Positions 46,001 through 60,549 of a DNA stretch of 64,000 nt are shown piece by piece. The first letter of the stretch is position 1, and every line of letters begins with the position of its first letter. A model generated the notes under the pieces. That model did no database searches. It had not been told where the DNA came from and saw only the letters and a list, made by a program, of their open reading frames with translations. The translations under genes and the position numbers were made by a program. Source of the stretch: Ceratodon purpureus (Eukaryota; Streptophyta; Bryopsida; Pseudoditrichales; Ditrichaceae); assembly GCA_014871385.1 (NCBI GenBank), contig CM026421.1, forward strand, positions 13,679,117 to 13,743,116, in the 5' to 3' direction.

Positions 46001-46955
46001 ACTGTGGCAATAACCGACAGAGGCAATGTTTACAGCTGGGGCCGGGGCACAAGTGGTCAGCTAGGCCATGGCGATGCTGTTGATAGGTGCTTCCCATCTT
46101 CTTAAACCTTCAGTGCTTCATGAAACTACATCTTGAGTTCACTATTTAATATCTGATCTTTTACTACTTAAAATGGAGTTACTATGTTTTACGAGTTGTT
46201 GGTGAATACTATCGATCTGGATGAAGATTTCGATGTCTTTCTGAAGTTGACCCACGCTCCGCCTGCTTGTTTGGCTCCGTAGGTGCGTCCCAAAAAGAGT
46301 AGAGGCCCTAAGTTCGGACGGCCTTGCTTGTCAAAATATTGAAAGATCTCCATCCAGGACTTGTGCAAGTATGTCACTCAAACCTCATTTTTTAAATTAA
46401 ATATACCTCATTCATTTTTCTCTTTTGACCCATGATATTAGTTCCCAACCCAGAAATGTTTTCTTCTGATCATTAGGGGATCACCTTTTTTCTTACCACC
46501 AGGTAAAATTAGAAACAAACATCTGATTCACATCACTCCCTCAAAGGGACCGGAATTCTCCATCTCTTCTGACCAGTGCAACCCCTCTGATGCAGCTTCC
46601 AATTGGATTTCCCCTGCTGAGAGATACGCTGTAGTACCTGATGAGACTATGGGTCCACTTACGAACCGGCTTCACCAGACCAATTATGTGAGTTGCTGGC
46701 CTAGGATAGTAACAATTAACATCTTTTCCTTTTCTTTTTTCTTTCGGTTTTCTTGCAATTAAGGCATTGTAACATCAAAAGAGGTATAACATCTAAACAA
46801 GGGCCGGCTACAGGGAAGACAGTCTCTAATATCGATGTGGTTGAGATTGGCAGATGGACGACCAGGCCGTCTTTGTTCCTGACGCAAGTACAGGATCAGA
46901 CAGGACTTCACATCTGCCAGATTCTGAGACGAAGCGGCTGCGCACAGCCCTTTGA
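43095..46955 (+). CDS. UVR8: UV-B photoreceptor UVR8
   Basis: Twelve in-phase exons (43095-43185, 43730-43916, 44118-44264, 44422-44503, 44676-44831, 45230-45403, 45574-45645, 45780-45851, 45968-46086, 46283-46368, 46503-46687, 46854-46955) encode 490 residues. It is a seven-bladed RCC1-type propeller that forms a homodimer, senses UV-B through tryptophans, then monomerises and binds COP1. The three GWRHT motifs that carry the chromophore triad are present, with Trp at 232, 284 and 336, one less than the Arabidopsis numbers 233/285/337. CGADHT (Asp76) and GWGDFGRLGHG are conserved. The COP1-binding C-terminal core is present as SPAERYAVVPDET (Val440-Pro441). RCC1 proteins in general share blades, but the GWRHT set plus VP motif identifies UVR8. 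The C-terminal region is about 50 residues longer than in Arabidopsis (440 residues). The exon 9 donor (GTGCTT) is weak. Confidence 0.96.
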
Positions 46956-47610
46956 TGGATCTTCGAGCTTGGAATGGTATAGATATCAATGAAGTAGCAG
47001 TGCAGAAGAGATTGAGGGTACCACCACTGGGACCATGGGCTGTACTAAAGATTGAACGCCTGGCTCCCAACTCCAATCTCTGAGATCAAAGTTTTAGAGA
47101 CCACAACGGTTCATTTTTTTGCACTAGCTCAAGCTATAGACAATTTTATTCCCAATCATCATCACTAGAGCCTCCAAATCTTGACCACTTCATGTGGAAT
47201 CAGTTGTCTGAATTTGAATAATACATTCATGGCACCCCAAGTGTGAGTCTGTGGCAGCATGTTTACCTTCATCAACCTGAGGGAGGCTGTGGTTTTTGTC
47301 TAAATATTGCAAGCTTCATGAGATTCAGAAATCACTCTGGGTGAATTAACAGGTGATGGAAAGGAACTAAAATCATCTGGGATGAGTTATATCCATAAAT
47401 ACTATGGTCAAAGAAAGGAAATAAATGGTATTGGATTCATGCGTGATAAAAAGCACATCAAATGTGTGAAAATGTAGAATTCGATTCCTCATTTTTTAAT
47501 GGATGCTCATATGATAGGGACCAATCCAATCAAATCCAACCTAGAGAAATTGCCAATGGACTAAAGAATGGTTTGAATATTCTGAAGTCCATTGAATATT
47601 GGTCTGATAG
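46956..47610. other. UVR8 3' flank, no gene seen
   Basis: Presumed 3' UTR and intergenic DNA. Confidence 0.4.
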
Positions 47611-47831
47611 CAGGGCCACACCGGGGCGGGCCAGCACCCTAGTCACGACAAAGACTGGAAACACCAGTCTTCCAAAGTCGGGCTGGAGCTGGTGCTCCTG
47701 GAGCCACCAGAAGCAAGGAATGGGCGTGCATCCAGCGGCTCCAGGAGCTCGAGATCCAGCCCGACTTTGGAGGACTAGTGTTTCCAGTTTTTGTCGTGGC
47801 TAGGGTGATGGCCTACCCCGGTGTGGCCCTG
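47611..47831. repeat. Long inverted repeat (95-bp arms, 31-nt loop)
   Basis: The left arm 47611-47705 (CAGGGCCACACCGGGG...) and right arm 47737-47831 (...CCCCGGTGTGGCCCTG) pair along their whole length without gaps, with about ten mismatches. The element is GC-rich inside AT-rich DNA. It may be a foldback/MITE element or a small-RNA hairpin source. No clear target duplication is seen. Confidence 0.93.
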
Positions 47832-49046
47832 GTATGACCACACTACCTTATCTGAGTATAAACCTTGAAGACATGAATTCCGGCCCAAGTTGAGAAATTT
47901 CTAAGATCAGTGCAAATTTATTCGTCTCTCATGGAGCCATAAAGCAACTAGGACTGACTCAGAGACTCTATTTGCTTGATACATTTTGGATGTAAGTAAA
48001 TCAAAACGTCCACAAATCATTCCTACTTGAGATCTTACCAATAGCATGCGAGATTGTACCCGTTTCATCGTCAAAAACCTCTCTCTTGACTCTCATCAAA
48101 ATCTGAACCGTAGACTAAGAGTGGTAGACTACTAGTGGTTACTCTAAAACCTCAGCATTAAAGCAGAACCTTAAGCTTATCATGAATGCTAAAAGAGACT
48201 TTGTAAGCACTAACTAATATATATCGCCCCACACATGAAATTCACACATCATTTAGATATCTCGAAACGTAAACAACATCTTGACATCACATTATGTCAT
48301 GGTTAGGAACAGAATTGCTATCAATGCTTCATTGTAGAATCAATCTCGTTCTTTCAATCATAATTAAGCAAACACAAGAACTAAGATGAAAAAAAACATG
48401 AACAATTAATTCCAATTACAAGATGTGCCATGAGGGACAAAAGTCCCTTCGGTACCCTTACAGAGAATAAAGTCTTAACTACCTTGGAGTGGTAACTGCA
48501 CCTCCTCCGTTATAATATAGTCCAGTTGTTACGACGTGGTCGTAACAACAGATGGGCTTATCAAAAACCTAGAACTGAAACAAAGATTATTTTTGTATTT
48601 TTTTAAAAAAAATTCCCCCCTAAACTCATTCAGAAATCGTATATATATATTTTGGCCTAAGCTCATGCAGAAATTGTTTTTGAAATCAATTTTATTATAT
48701 GATTTATTTAGTTCATGCCTAAATTCATGCAGAAATTATATTTGGAATCTCTTCTTTTTAATTTTTTAAAATTTATTTATTTTGCCTCAACTCCTACAGA
48801 AATTGTTTTTGGAATTTTTTAATATTTTTTTTATTTTTCTTGCCGTAATTGGTTTATTAATCTCCGAACCACAACAGTGTGAGAATGAGGATGACAAACC
48901 CACGTGGGTTTCGGCAAAGAGTAACTTACTGATTGGGAGCTCCAGAACGGATACAACCATACAAATGTAGACAACCTGGACAACTAGTTCTGTGAAGGAA
49001 TTCAAGTGATTCTACTCTTCTGTTTCTGCTTGCACGGAATCAAGCC
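47832..49046. other. Intergenic DNA with a degenerate repeat at 48618-48815
   Basis: The phrase CCTAAxxTCATGCAGAAATT recurs four times (about 48620, 48656, 48718, 48785) with uneven spacing. No gene is supportable. Confidence 0.4.
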
Positions 49047-51888
49047 ATGGCTATGGCTATGGCGATGGACTTGCACTGTCTTCACGTTGCTGGCCTCACG
49101 GGGCTGCAAGGGACTGTTCCTCGCTTCTCACCACCTCTCGTCTCCCTGGGGTCGCGCTGCCTCAATGCAGGTGCTTCAATCCCTTCTCCTTCTCTCAATT
49201 GCAAGTTAGTTTCTAGTCATATTCTAGTTCCTTATTTTAGGGTTTGATGGAATATTGTTGATGGGATTTTGATGGGAAATTGATGGAATATTGATAGGGA
49301 ATTGATTGGATATTGATGGGGAATTGATGGGGAATTGATGGATAATTGATGGAATATTGATGGGGAATTGATTCTGCAGTTGTTGTGATGTGCTTCGTGA
49401 TGTGGTTTCTTCTAGGTTGCTCTCGGGGTCTGTTGAGGAGGAATAGCGTTGCAATCACGGTTAGAGGTTCCACAAGTTGCAGGCGTTTGCGGGGTGAATC
49501 TTGTTGCCGTGCACAATCTAGAGGTGAGGTGGTATCTTGCACGTAATGATATCTGTTGTTACAGTAGATTAATGTTGGTGTCTTAGATTTCCTTTGGTTG
49601 TTTTTTCTGGAAGTGATTGAAATTGTGATGATTTTAGGCCGTTTGGGAAAATAGTGGATAGATTCGGTTTTTTGTTGCATTTGATGACTTCATTTTCTGT
49701 GTGTAGGGTAGATGCAGCGACAGTTGAAGTTGCAATTGACGGGAAAATCGATGATGTCGTTCCAGTGCTTAATCTCTCTGAGGTGACATTCTGATGATTC
49801 TTTTGTTTTCTTCTCTTCAATTGTTTGAGTGTAGAGAAATGTTTTTTAGTGGATTCTTTTGGAAGTATGTTCTTTGAAGAAATGTCATAGTACTGCATTT
49901 ATTGCATTAGTTTGTGATTGAATGATCCACCTTAATTGCTAATGAAGAGCCAATGTCGTTCTATTATGACCAGGTCACAGAACGTATGCAGAGCTTGTCA
50001 AAAACTCGGCCAGAGATATTTAGGGCCATGTACTCAAGTGTGATTGGTGGCATTACCACAGACCCAGCAGCCATGGTCATTCCTATGGATGACCATATGG
50101 TACATCGAGGGCACGGAGTATTCGATACAGCTATTATATACAATGGGTAATAATAGCACATTCCTGAGGAGTTCTGGAATTTTACTTTAGCATTGGAACC
50201 GCACCTTTTATGAAATACCTGCATTCGTTATTTTTACTTCTACTATTGTTCTTCTAAGAGGGAAAGGAGGTGTTCACTTCTTATTATAGAACTTTATGAA
50301 TGGTCTAGCTTCTACATTTCACCCGTTTTGATGTTTTGAGTATGAGTGCTACATAGTATGTTATACATCTAAGGGCCAAGATAGAACAGTTCTGATTAGA
50401 GTGGTGATCTGCAGGTTCCTTTATGAGCTTGACACACATTTGGATCGTTTGTTGAGATCGGCAGCAAGTTCGAAGATCAAGTCACCTTTTGACAGAGCGA
50501 CCTTGAGACACATACTCCTGCAAACCGTTGCTGCATCAGGTTGCAGGCGGGGTTCTCTACGATATTGGCTGTCTGCAGGTCTGGGAGGCTTTGGACTTTC
50601 TTCAAAGGAATGCTACAAATCAACCTTTTATGCCATAGTGTCGGATAATACGTACAAGGGTCCAGAAGGGGTGAAGGTAGCATCATGTCCAGTTACTAAT
50701 CTCTTTCCTTTATGTTATTGTTCCTTTAGTTAGCTTTTATATTATTCTTAAGTCGTGCATGCTTGAGTGAACTGTTTTTGAGAAATATTCCAGTTACATT
50801 GCACAGAATGGTATACTCTCGTCTATGTATCATTTGTTCAATTTATATTTAAAAGATGATTCAATATTCCACAATAATACAGATGTTATTGTGGGGTTGG
50901 CAGGTCGTCACTACTACGATCCCAATAAAGCCTCCCTTTTTTGCTACTGTCAAGAGCGTCAACTACTTGCCAAATGTGTTGGCCCAGTTGGAGGCGGAGG
51001 AGCAAGGAGCGTTCACAGCAGTATGGCTGGACAGCGAAGGCTATATTGCCGAAGGGCCTAACATGAACATAGCAGTCTTAAGCAAGGATGGGGTGCTGCT
51101 GATCCCTCCCTTCGACAATGTCCTGGCCGGATGTACTGCCCGGCGTATGCTTGAATTGGTGCCAACCCTCATGGAGAAGAAGTTGGTTGCAGGGTTGGTT
51201 GGAGTCAAGGTGCAGAAGATATCTGTACAGGAAGCCAAGTCGGCATCGGAAATGATGTTGATTGGCAGCGGTGTACTCGTGAAGTCCATCATCGAGTGGG
51301 ATGGCCTACCTGTTGGAAATGGTACAATTATCTCTCCCCCTTCTTGAAAGAACTGGGTTAGAATTTTAGATCATGATGTGACTTATAAATTCTGGCAATT
51401 TCATGGAATTTGGCATAATTCAAGTTCAGACGATTTAAGAATATCAGAGTTATTTGTGAAGTCATGTGGAGTTTCAATAAGCTGACCCTCTTTTTTTTAT
51501 TTTACTACTATTTGTTCACTCTCAATAGTTATCAGATATAGACAAGTTTGGTGGTCTTCCAACTAAAATCCCCGGAAGTAAATATATAAGAATTTGGTGA
51601 TCTCTAAACTCAAAATTAAAACAATTTTATTTATCTTCAAGAATGAAGGAGGTATTTAAATGAGACACCATGAATAATAGCCCCTTTTTTCTCCTTTCCT
51701 TGGAGCTTAAATGTGTTGAATGTTTTGTTTATTACAAGAATTTTTAATATATTAATGACATCAAAGTTGGGATTTTTCCAGGAAATGTAGGCCCTCTAAC
51801 ATCAGCTATCCGGGAGGCAGTGCAACGTGACCTCGAAGATATCACAGCTGAGAAGCTTGTTCCAGTGCCTTATGCAAGCGGGCTGTGA
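49047..51888 (+). CDS. Plastid PLP class IV aminotransferase (D-amino-acid transaminase / aminodeoxychorismate lyase-like)
   Basis: Seven exons (49047-49170, 49416-49523, 49712-49782, 49974-50146, 50415-50676, 50904-51321, 51782-51888) give 420 residues. The first two exons encode a Ser/Arg-rich, acid-poor transit peptide; their boundaries were chosen because this combination alone avoids stops. Fold-type IV signatures are MVHRGHGVFDTA, LYELDTHLDRLL, SGCRRGSLRYWLSAG, ATVKSVNYLPN (Lys263, probable PLP lysine), YIAEGPNMN (Glu296) and DNVLAGCTARR. This is the plant family containing Arabidopsis DAT1 and plastid ADC lyase. Members either exchange amino groups on D-amino acids or release pyruvate to make p-aminobenzoate for folate; sequence alone does not settle which. 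Confidence 0.9.
49249..49372. repeat. Short tandem repeat (GGAATTGATGG-type) in intron 1 of the aminotransferase gene
   Basis: Units of about 10-12 bp (GGGGAATTGATGG, GGAATATTGATGG) repeat about ten times inside the first intron. Confidence 0.8.
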
Positions 51889-53720
51889 TCTGTCCACTAC
51901 AAACAGATCACCTCGTCTTTTCAGGCGCATTTGATGAAATATGTTCAGTTGTAACTTAGTAGGATAATCTTTGCTAGTTTTTCTGAAAGTCGGATGTGAA
52001 CAAAGCGTGATCTTCAAGTTTTTTCAAGATATTCATTATCATTCCTCTTGTATGTTCATAGGTTCGCATATGTATGTATTGTGTGTCGTAATTTGTTGTG
52101 AAATCTAGAAATTTTTTCTATTGGAAAAAACACACATTCAACAAAGACCATTTTGATGGCTTTAACCTCTAAAATCCCTTGGTATGTTTGAATGGATAAT
52201 TGGTATTCAAGCAAGTTCTTACAATGTCAATTTTGAATATGATCTTTTAAAAACATTTGCGGACAAAGGGAATTACAAGATAACTTTGTAGTAATATAAC
52301 CTTCTTCACTCGGTCTCTCGAGGATAACTTCTGCTCCTTTTCCTTGATAAGGGGTAGATCTAAAAAAATTGTTACACCCTTTTAATACCTTAAAGATTTT
52401 TTAATCAAGGTAACTTGCACAATTGCCTTTGAGATTGTCAAAGGAAAAAAAATTTAGTGGAAAAATTTCACTCTAATAATTGTTAAAGGTTTTGACACCT
52501 TGCTAGGATACATCTATAAAAATAATGTGGCAAATTTATGACAATCTTTAGAATGGAATCTTTCTATTATGGTATGATTTTTTTTCTTACAATTTCAAAG
52601 CCAATGTTGTTAGAAAAATTCACTTTAGGCACCAAGTGTAAAAAAATATTATATCAAGTGTAAAAAAATATTATATTTTTGCAAAGTTATTGCAATTCTT
52701 TGTAACTATAAAGAATTTCAATTAACCTCGTTCAAATTTGGTAGTGTAAGAGTCTGTCTCAAATATCAAAAAGCCCATTCCAAGACTATTTTCCTATAAT
52801 AGGGATTAATCAGCATTAGAGTTCACATCCATAATATCTAAATCAAGCTCGTGTGCTTTTTTACAAATAACTAATAAGAAGTTTTTGAAATTGTGAAACA
52901 GTCTTATTAGTGCTCAAATGTATAATTCATGTACATTTAGATGTTATGATAATAATATAGGTACAATTGAGAATTTGTTGGTACATTCAAGTTTTAATTG
53001 AGGTCATTGAAGTTATCTTTAAAATCACTTATAGTTTTTCAATAAGCACCATAGCTTTCACTTTATTATATAAACATTTTTACTCTAAATAGTTGGGAGG
53101 TATGGAAGAACTTCATGCTATCACTGTATTTAGTGTATAATAGCCTATTGGACTCAAAATTTAGTTTTGCCATCATCCAATCTTTTTAAACTAATTTTCC
53201 AAAAGTTTAAAGACCACCAAAGTTTTTACACGTCAAATATGAAAAAGACCAAACTCTTCCATGTCTATCAACATATTAGAGTGAACAAATGAGATTATGT
53301 TCAACCAAAACTCATGATAATATAATCAAACGAGCAAACAACTTCATGCAATGCAACATAAAAAAACGCAAGAATTACACTGGCCATTGGGAAAGTGAGA
53401 ATCAATTGAAAACATAAAAAGAACATGGAAACCCTTGGGAATAGAACAGAAGTGCAGATGAAAAGTATGGATGTAATATTTGGATTATTTTGTGACATGA
53501 TATTGTGACAAATATCACGCAGAGTAGTGACAATGTTTTTTAATAGAATAGGTACCACAATGCCTTCACAAATGACTCTTAAATTTCAGAAAATTCACCC
53601 ACATAATATCTTCACTGCATACAATGCAATTGAATGGTAAAGACTCACATGGAGAGGCTCTGACGCAACCGGCATGACAACTCACTGGCAAGAACTTCAG
53701 CCTCTGCAAAAGAAGTCGAC
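51889..53720. other. AT-rich intergenic DNA, no gene seen
   Basis: No coding feature is supportable. The phrase CAAGTGTAAAAAAATATTATAT is locally doubled at about 52634-52676. Confidence 0.5.
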
Positions 53721-54818
53721 CGCTGTCCTCAAGCCTCGCCTGCCTGACAAAGCATTAACTTAGGGCGTAGCAAGCAGCTGCAGCAGCAGCACAAGCTAAG
53801 GCAAGGCAAGGCAAGGCAAGGGGGAAGAAGACACGCACAGACAGAGCAACAAGGGACACACTCGGAGAGAGAAGAGAGAGAAGGACATGACAGTCGCGCA
53901 CACTGCCAGCCTCCGCGCTTCCAGCTCCGCCCTGGATCGGCCCTCACTCTGCTCCACACTCTGCATCTGCACCGCCCAGGCGACTCCGTTGTCGCACCTG
54001 CACCTGCCTCTGCCTCCAGCATCTCCGGCCTCGCGGCTTTCCCTCACCGTCTCACCGAACTTACAAATTACCCGCGCGCGCTCGCAGCGTCAATTCCACA
54101 CTCGGGCGCTCTCCCCTGTTTAGGACTTCTCGAGCGACGTTACGGTTGAATTCTCTGCTCAGGTTGAATTACTACGGGCTCGGGGCGACAGGGAGCTTTG
54201 TTGCGCCGTCAGTTCGGTGAGTCGATTTTTCGTTACATGTAGTCGGTGATGTATGTAGGTGTTGGAATTTGTGTGTGTTGTGGTGTGGTTTTGAGGATGG
54301 TGTAGAGTGTAGGTGCTCGGGAGGTTGATTATCTTGGTTTTTGGGAGGTCGTCTGTTGCGTCTGAGGTGCTTGCGGTGTGAATTTCCAGCTTGGTTTCGT
54401 GTCGGTGTGTTAGAGTGCTGGTTGCGGAGTTCGGGAAGGGAGTTTAGTAGGAGTGTTTTGGCTGCGTGTTTTCTTGATGAGATCGGATTGTTTATGCTGA
54501 ATTTTGTGACTGAAATAGCCTACATTGTGTAGGTTTTGTTTCTAAGGGGAATGAGTGGCGTCGTTGAGGTTTTCTTGGTTCGCATTGTGGCTGTTTCTGT
54601 TAACATTGTGGTAGGAGTGTTTGTTCAGTAGCGTTCTTGCTTTTGGTTGCGCGGCCTGTTCTGTCTGGCTCGGGCTTCGAACCGTACCGACGCGATATAT
54701 CTTTTCTTGGAGTTCGGTTTTGGAGGCGATTCCCGCCAGAAGTTTCTTGAACTAGGCTTCTCTACCTATCTTTGGTGCGATCCTACTGCTCGGCTCGACC
54801 TCGTTATCCAAGTCTCAG
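53721..54818 (+). promoter_or_regulatory. CDKA promoter, leader and probable 5'-UTR intron
   Basis: A CAG/GCAAG simple repeat lies at 53778-53820, followed by a pyrimidine- and C-rich leader. TCAGTTCG|GTGAGTCG near 54217 is a good donor for a 5'-UTR intron, and TCTCAG directly precedes the CDKA start codon. The open frame 53887-54123 could be a leader frame but has no known family. Confidence 0.4.
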
Positions 54819-57626
<2,808 letters not shown>

Positions 57627-60105
57627 CTCTTTTATGCCATTTGTAAGATAGTGCCATCGACATCCCTGTTCGGCATATCCTTTAGATCTCGAGATTAGTT
57701 TTCCTTTGTCTTCCTTCCTACAACGCAAGCAAATAATTCAGGTTTTAGTCGAACACATTTTTGATACATATTAAATATCTTTGTAGATACAAATATGTGC
57801 ACCAGTCATGTGCATGGTGATATATTGGTACTGTGTCTGGTATGACAGAGTAGAAACTGATGTTTGAATTGATGCCCTAGCAAAGTAACTGTAAGCAGCC
57901 TGTTGCTTTGCCTCCATTATGCACTTAAGTTGCTGGGAGATTTTGTGGGTCTGAAAGGAATATGCCTGTCAAAAACGATTGCTTCACAATCCTGGCAGAA
58001 TTGGCCAAGACTAATGATCTTCGTGATAACCGCTGTAAGTCATTACGTAAATACGAACTCCCAAGAAGTCCATTGGCAGCTTTGTTTCATTTGCAACGCA
58101 TGATGTGGCGTTTCATTCAAATAGACAATTCTCACACTTATTTGTCTGTTATGCCACTGTTAGTTATTCATAATATTTTTCATTAGACCTTCAAGTTAGA
58201 ACTTCTTCAATGCTTATCAAGACTGGATGTGCTTTCTTCAGGCCTTGGCTGTTACTCAATTTCTATCGAGGAATTAATTGATTCTAGTGATGCGGATCAT
58301 GGACATACCAATAGCATGACCTACCATTATTATAGTCAAAGAATCTGTATTTAATAATACCAGCACTGATTGGAAACTTTTCATTCAATGAAAGCCACAA
58401 GCCTGAGTCTCGCTTTCCCCCCGGCGAAATCACTGGTATTTCGCCACTGACTCCAAGCTCTATGGACTAATAGTAGAATATTGAGGTAAACCAGAAACTG
58501 ATGCTGACGCTATTTTCTAAAGTGTGACAGAGGCGATTAGGGCCGCGCTGGGGGACAGCTGTGTCTTATTACTCACGACAAGCCAGGTTGACTATTCTTG
58601 GAATGCAGAACAGGTCGACGGGAAGACTTCATGTTACGCCTGGGGATATGAAACCCAGAGCGAGGTCAATTCATTATTATACATTATAACCTTCGAGAGT
58701 CGTGAGCGTTATCGGCGCTGGGTAGCATATTGTTAATGACGAATGTTCAGCATCTCAATAAGTTAGATTCATTTGACATTTCAGGTTCCTTGGATCTAGA
58801 GCCTTCTCGCAGGTCTTCCTTCGCTCGTGACTGGAGCCCGTCGGCTTCTAGTTTCATGGAAAGTACCGGAAACCTGACTGATCTTTCTGTCGTGCTTCCG
58901 TACGGTGAATGCTTACTCGTCGTACTGGATCCAAGCTTCTTGATAAGGGTGCTAGTCTGCTAGACGTGCTACACCGTTACGTACGTCTCACATGTTTCTT
59001 ACACAGTGCTGTCATGTCGATACAGTGCAGAAGTACAACCGCTGGACGTCAAGGTACTTAGTTAAATAATCAAACAAGGAGAGCGCAAGAACCATGTGAT
59101 TTAGGTTGAGGAGTCCCAGGGAGAGAAATGGTGGATGACAAAGTATCAAGGAAAACGATAAGGAATAGAATTCGAAACACAATGAATATGGTACGTGTCA
59201 AATTCTTCTTCAAGACAACCATGTTCTGGACCTCTTCCGAAGGGAGCACGGTACAGCCATTGCCATAACTCGACATTGAGGAGATGCGAAGGAAAGGAAA
59301 GAAATGCAGTATATATTAAATGTGCTGAGAAACGTCTGATCATCCTCAAGATTACGGCCTTTGCCGAGAATACCCGAGGGATATTATAAACATCTCTACA
59401 TTAAAAAATGATCCTTATTGAATGTCAAGAATTCACATGAGGTGAAGGGAATGGACGGAAAACCGATCGACTAGGGTAACACTACTCTATCAATCACATC
59501 ACGAAGCCGGAGAGTAAAACTCGAATCTCAGACTATGTCGCCTCCGCCACCTCACAAGATCACGAACCGACTGCCGAATATACATTCCGACTACTGCGGC
59601 GGAGACAGAAGGGTAGACGACATCAACGTCTCGCATCGATTGAAAGACCTGCGTTAAGATCCACATCCAACGTCATTGAGAAGTTGCTCCTGTGGCGGGT
59701 TCGAGAGTTACCATCCAGATGATGAACTCCACATCTAGAGGATGTCCACTGCAGATACAATACACATCAACAACTGGTGTTCTTCAAACCAAAACTCTTT
59801 ATTCCCCGGACAAATCGATTACCAACGCCACTCCTGTAGGGCAGGTCCATTCACGAAACAGAAGAATGGCAACCACGACCCCAACTATAGAGCTCATTCA
59901 CACAACACCGGTAAGCAACCTACACATTGCTCCAGAACAATCCTGACAAGCCAATCCTGTATACCCCTGAAAGCGCCCAACCATCTCCTTGCTGTCAAGA
60001 ACCCACGACACCCATCCTGTTCGTTCTCTTCCAGACGAACTAAACCTCAATGCATTCACAGGGAGGGCTCCGAGAGCTCACCAGGGCGACGAACGCTCTC
60101 AAGCT
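57627..60105. other. Intergenic DNA, no supported gene
   Basis: Some short frames (for example 58524-58736 and 58730-58963) are moderately GC-rich but show no motif and no splice-consistent partner. A small perfect stem GGCGAAAT...ATTTCGCC sits at 58423-58445. Confidence 0.4.
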
Positions 60106-60477
60106 CTAACCCCTCGCGCACCGAGTGATCTGGTAGCACCCTCGGCGGTAAGGCTGCGCGCGACCATTCTGGTTGGCGCAATTCGGCGTGTAGTATGACC
60201 TGCCAGAGCGAGATGGGCACGGAGCGCGATTCCCGTTCAATGCACCGTAACTGATATAGCTCCTGCGCCGCACAGCCAACAAGCGCCTCGTGGGCTCATC
60301 CAGAAACTCGTCCTCCGGATCCTCCCATGCGCTCAAATCCTCCTGGGACAGCCCGGACGGCGAGGTGAATTCCGCCATGGAGCTATCATACCCCGCCTCC
60401 GTCCTCACTACGCACTGCACCAACAGAAACGCCAGCACCACCAGCAGGACCGCCCCCATCCTGCCCCCCATCGCCAT
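60106..60477 (-). CDS. RALF (rapid alkalinization factor) preproprotein
   Basis: This is an intronless 123-residue precursor; the frame continues upstream but has no earlier ATG. Residues 1-28 are a signal peptide (GAVLLVVLAFLLVQCVV). An acidic propeptide follows, then the subtilase (S1P-type) site RRLL at 64-67, then the mature peptide with YISYGAL (74-80), four cysteines (87, 100, 114, 120) in the RALF two-disulfide pattern, and the conserved ending QITRCARG. RALFs are secreted and bind CrRLK1L receptors and LRX/LLG partners, modulating wall integrity and apoplastic pH. The YISY receptor-binding motif is intact. The stop is TAG, so TAG is a normal stop here. Confidence 0.95.
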   Translation of the reverse strand: MAMGGRMGAVLLVVLAFLLVQCVVRTEAGYDSSMAEFTSPSGLSQEDLSAWEDPEDEFLDEPTRRLLAVRRRSYISYGALNGNRAPCPSRSGRSYYTPNCANQNGRAQPYRRGCYQITRCARG

Positions 60478-60549
60478 TGCTGCCTGCTCTCTCAGCTCGG
60501 CTCTCCTCTCACCTCTCAGATCTACAAACACGGACACCACCACCACCAA

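Noticed and set aside
58423..58445. Stem-loop as a terminator
   Set aside because: A perfect 8-bp stem with 7-nt loop but no T-run and a nuclear plant context; could be chance.
60478..60549. Longer N-terminus for the RALF precursor
   Set aside because: The frame has no ATG there (it opens with TTG); 60477 is the first ATG and directly precedes the signal peptide.
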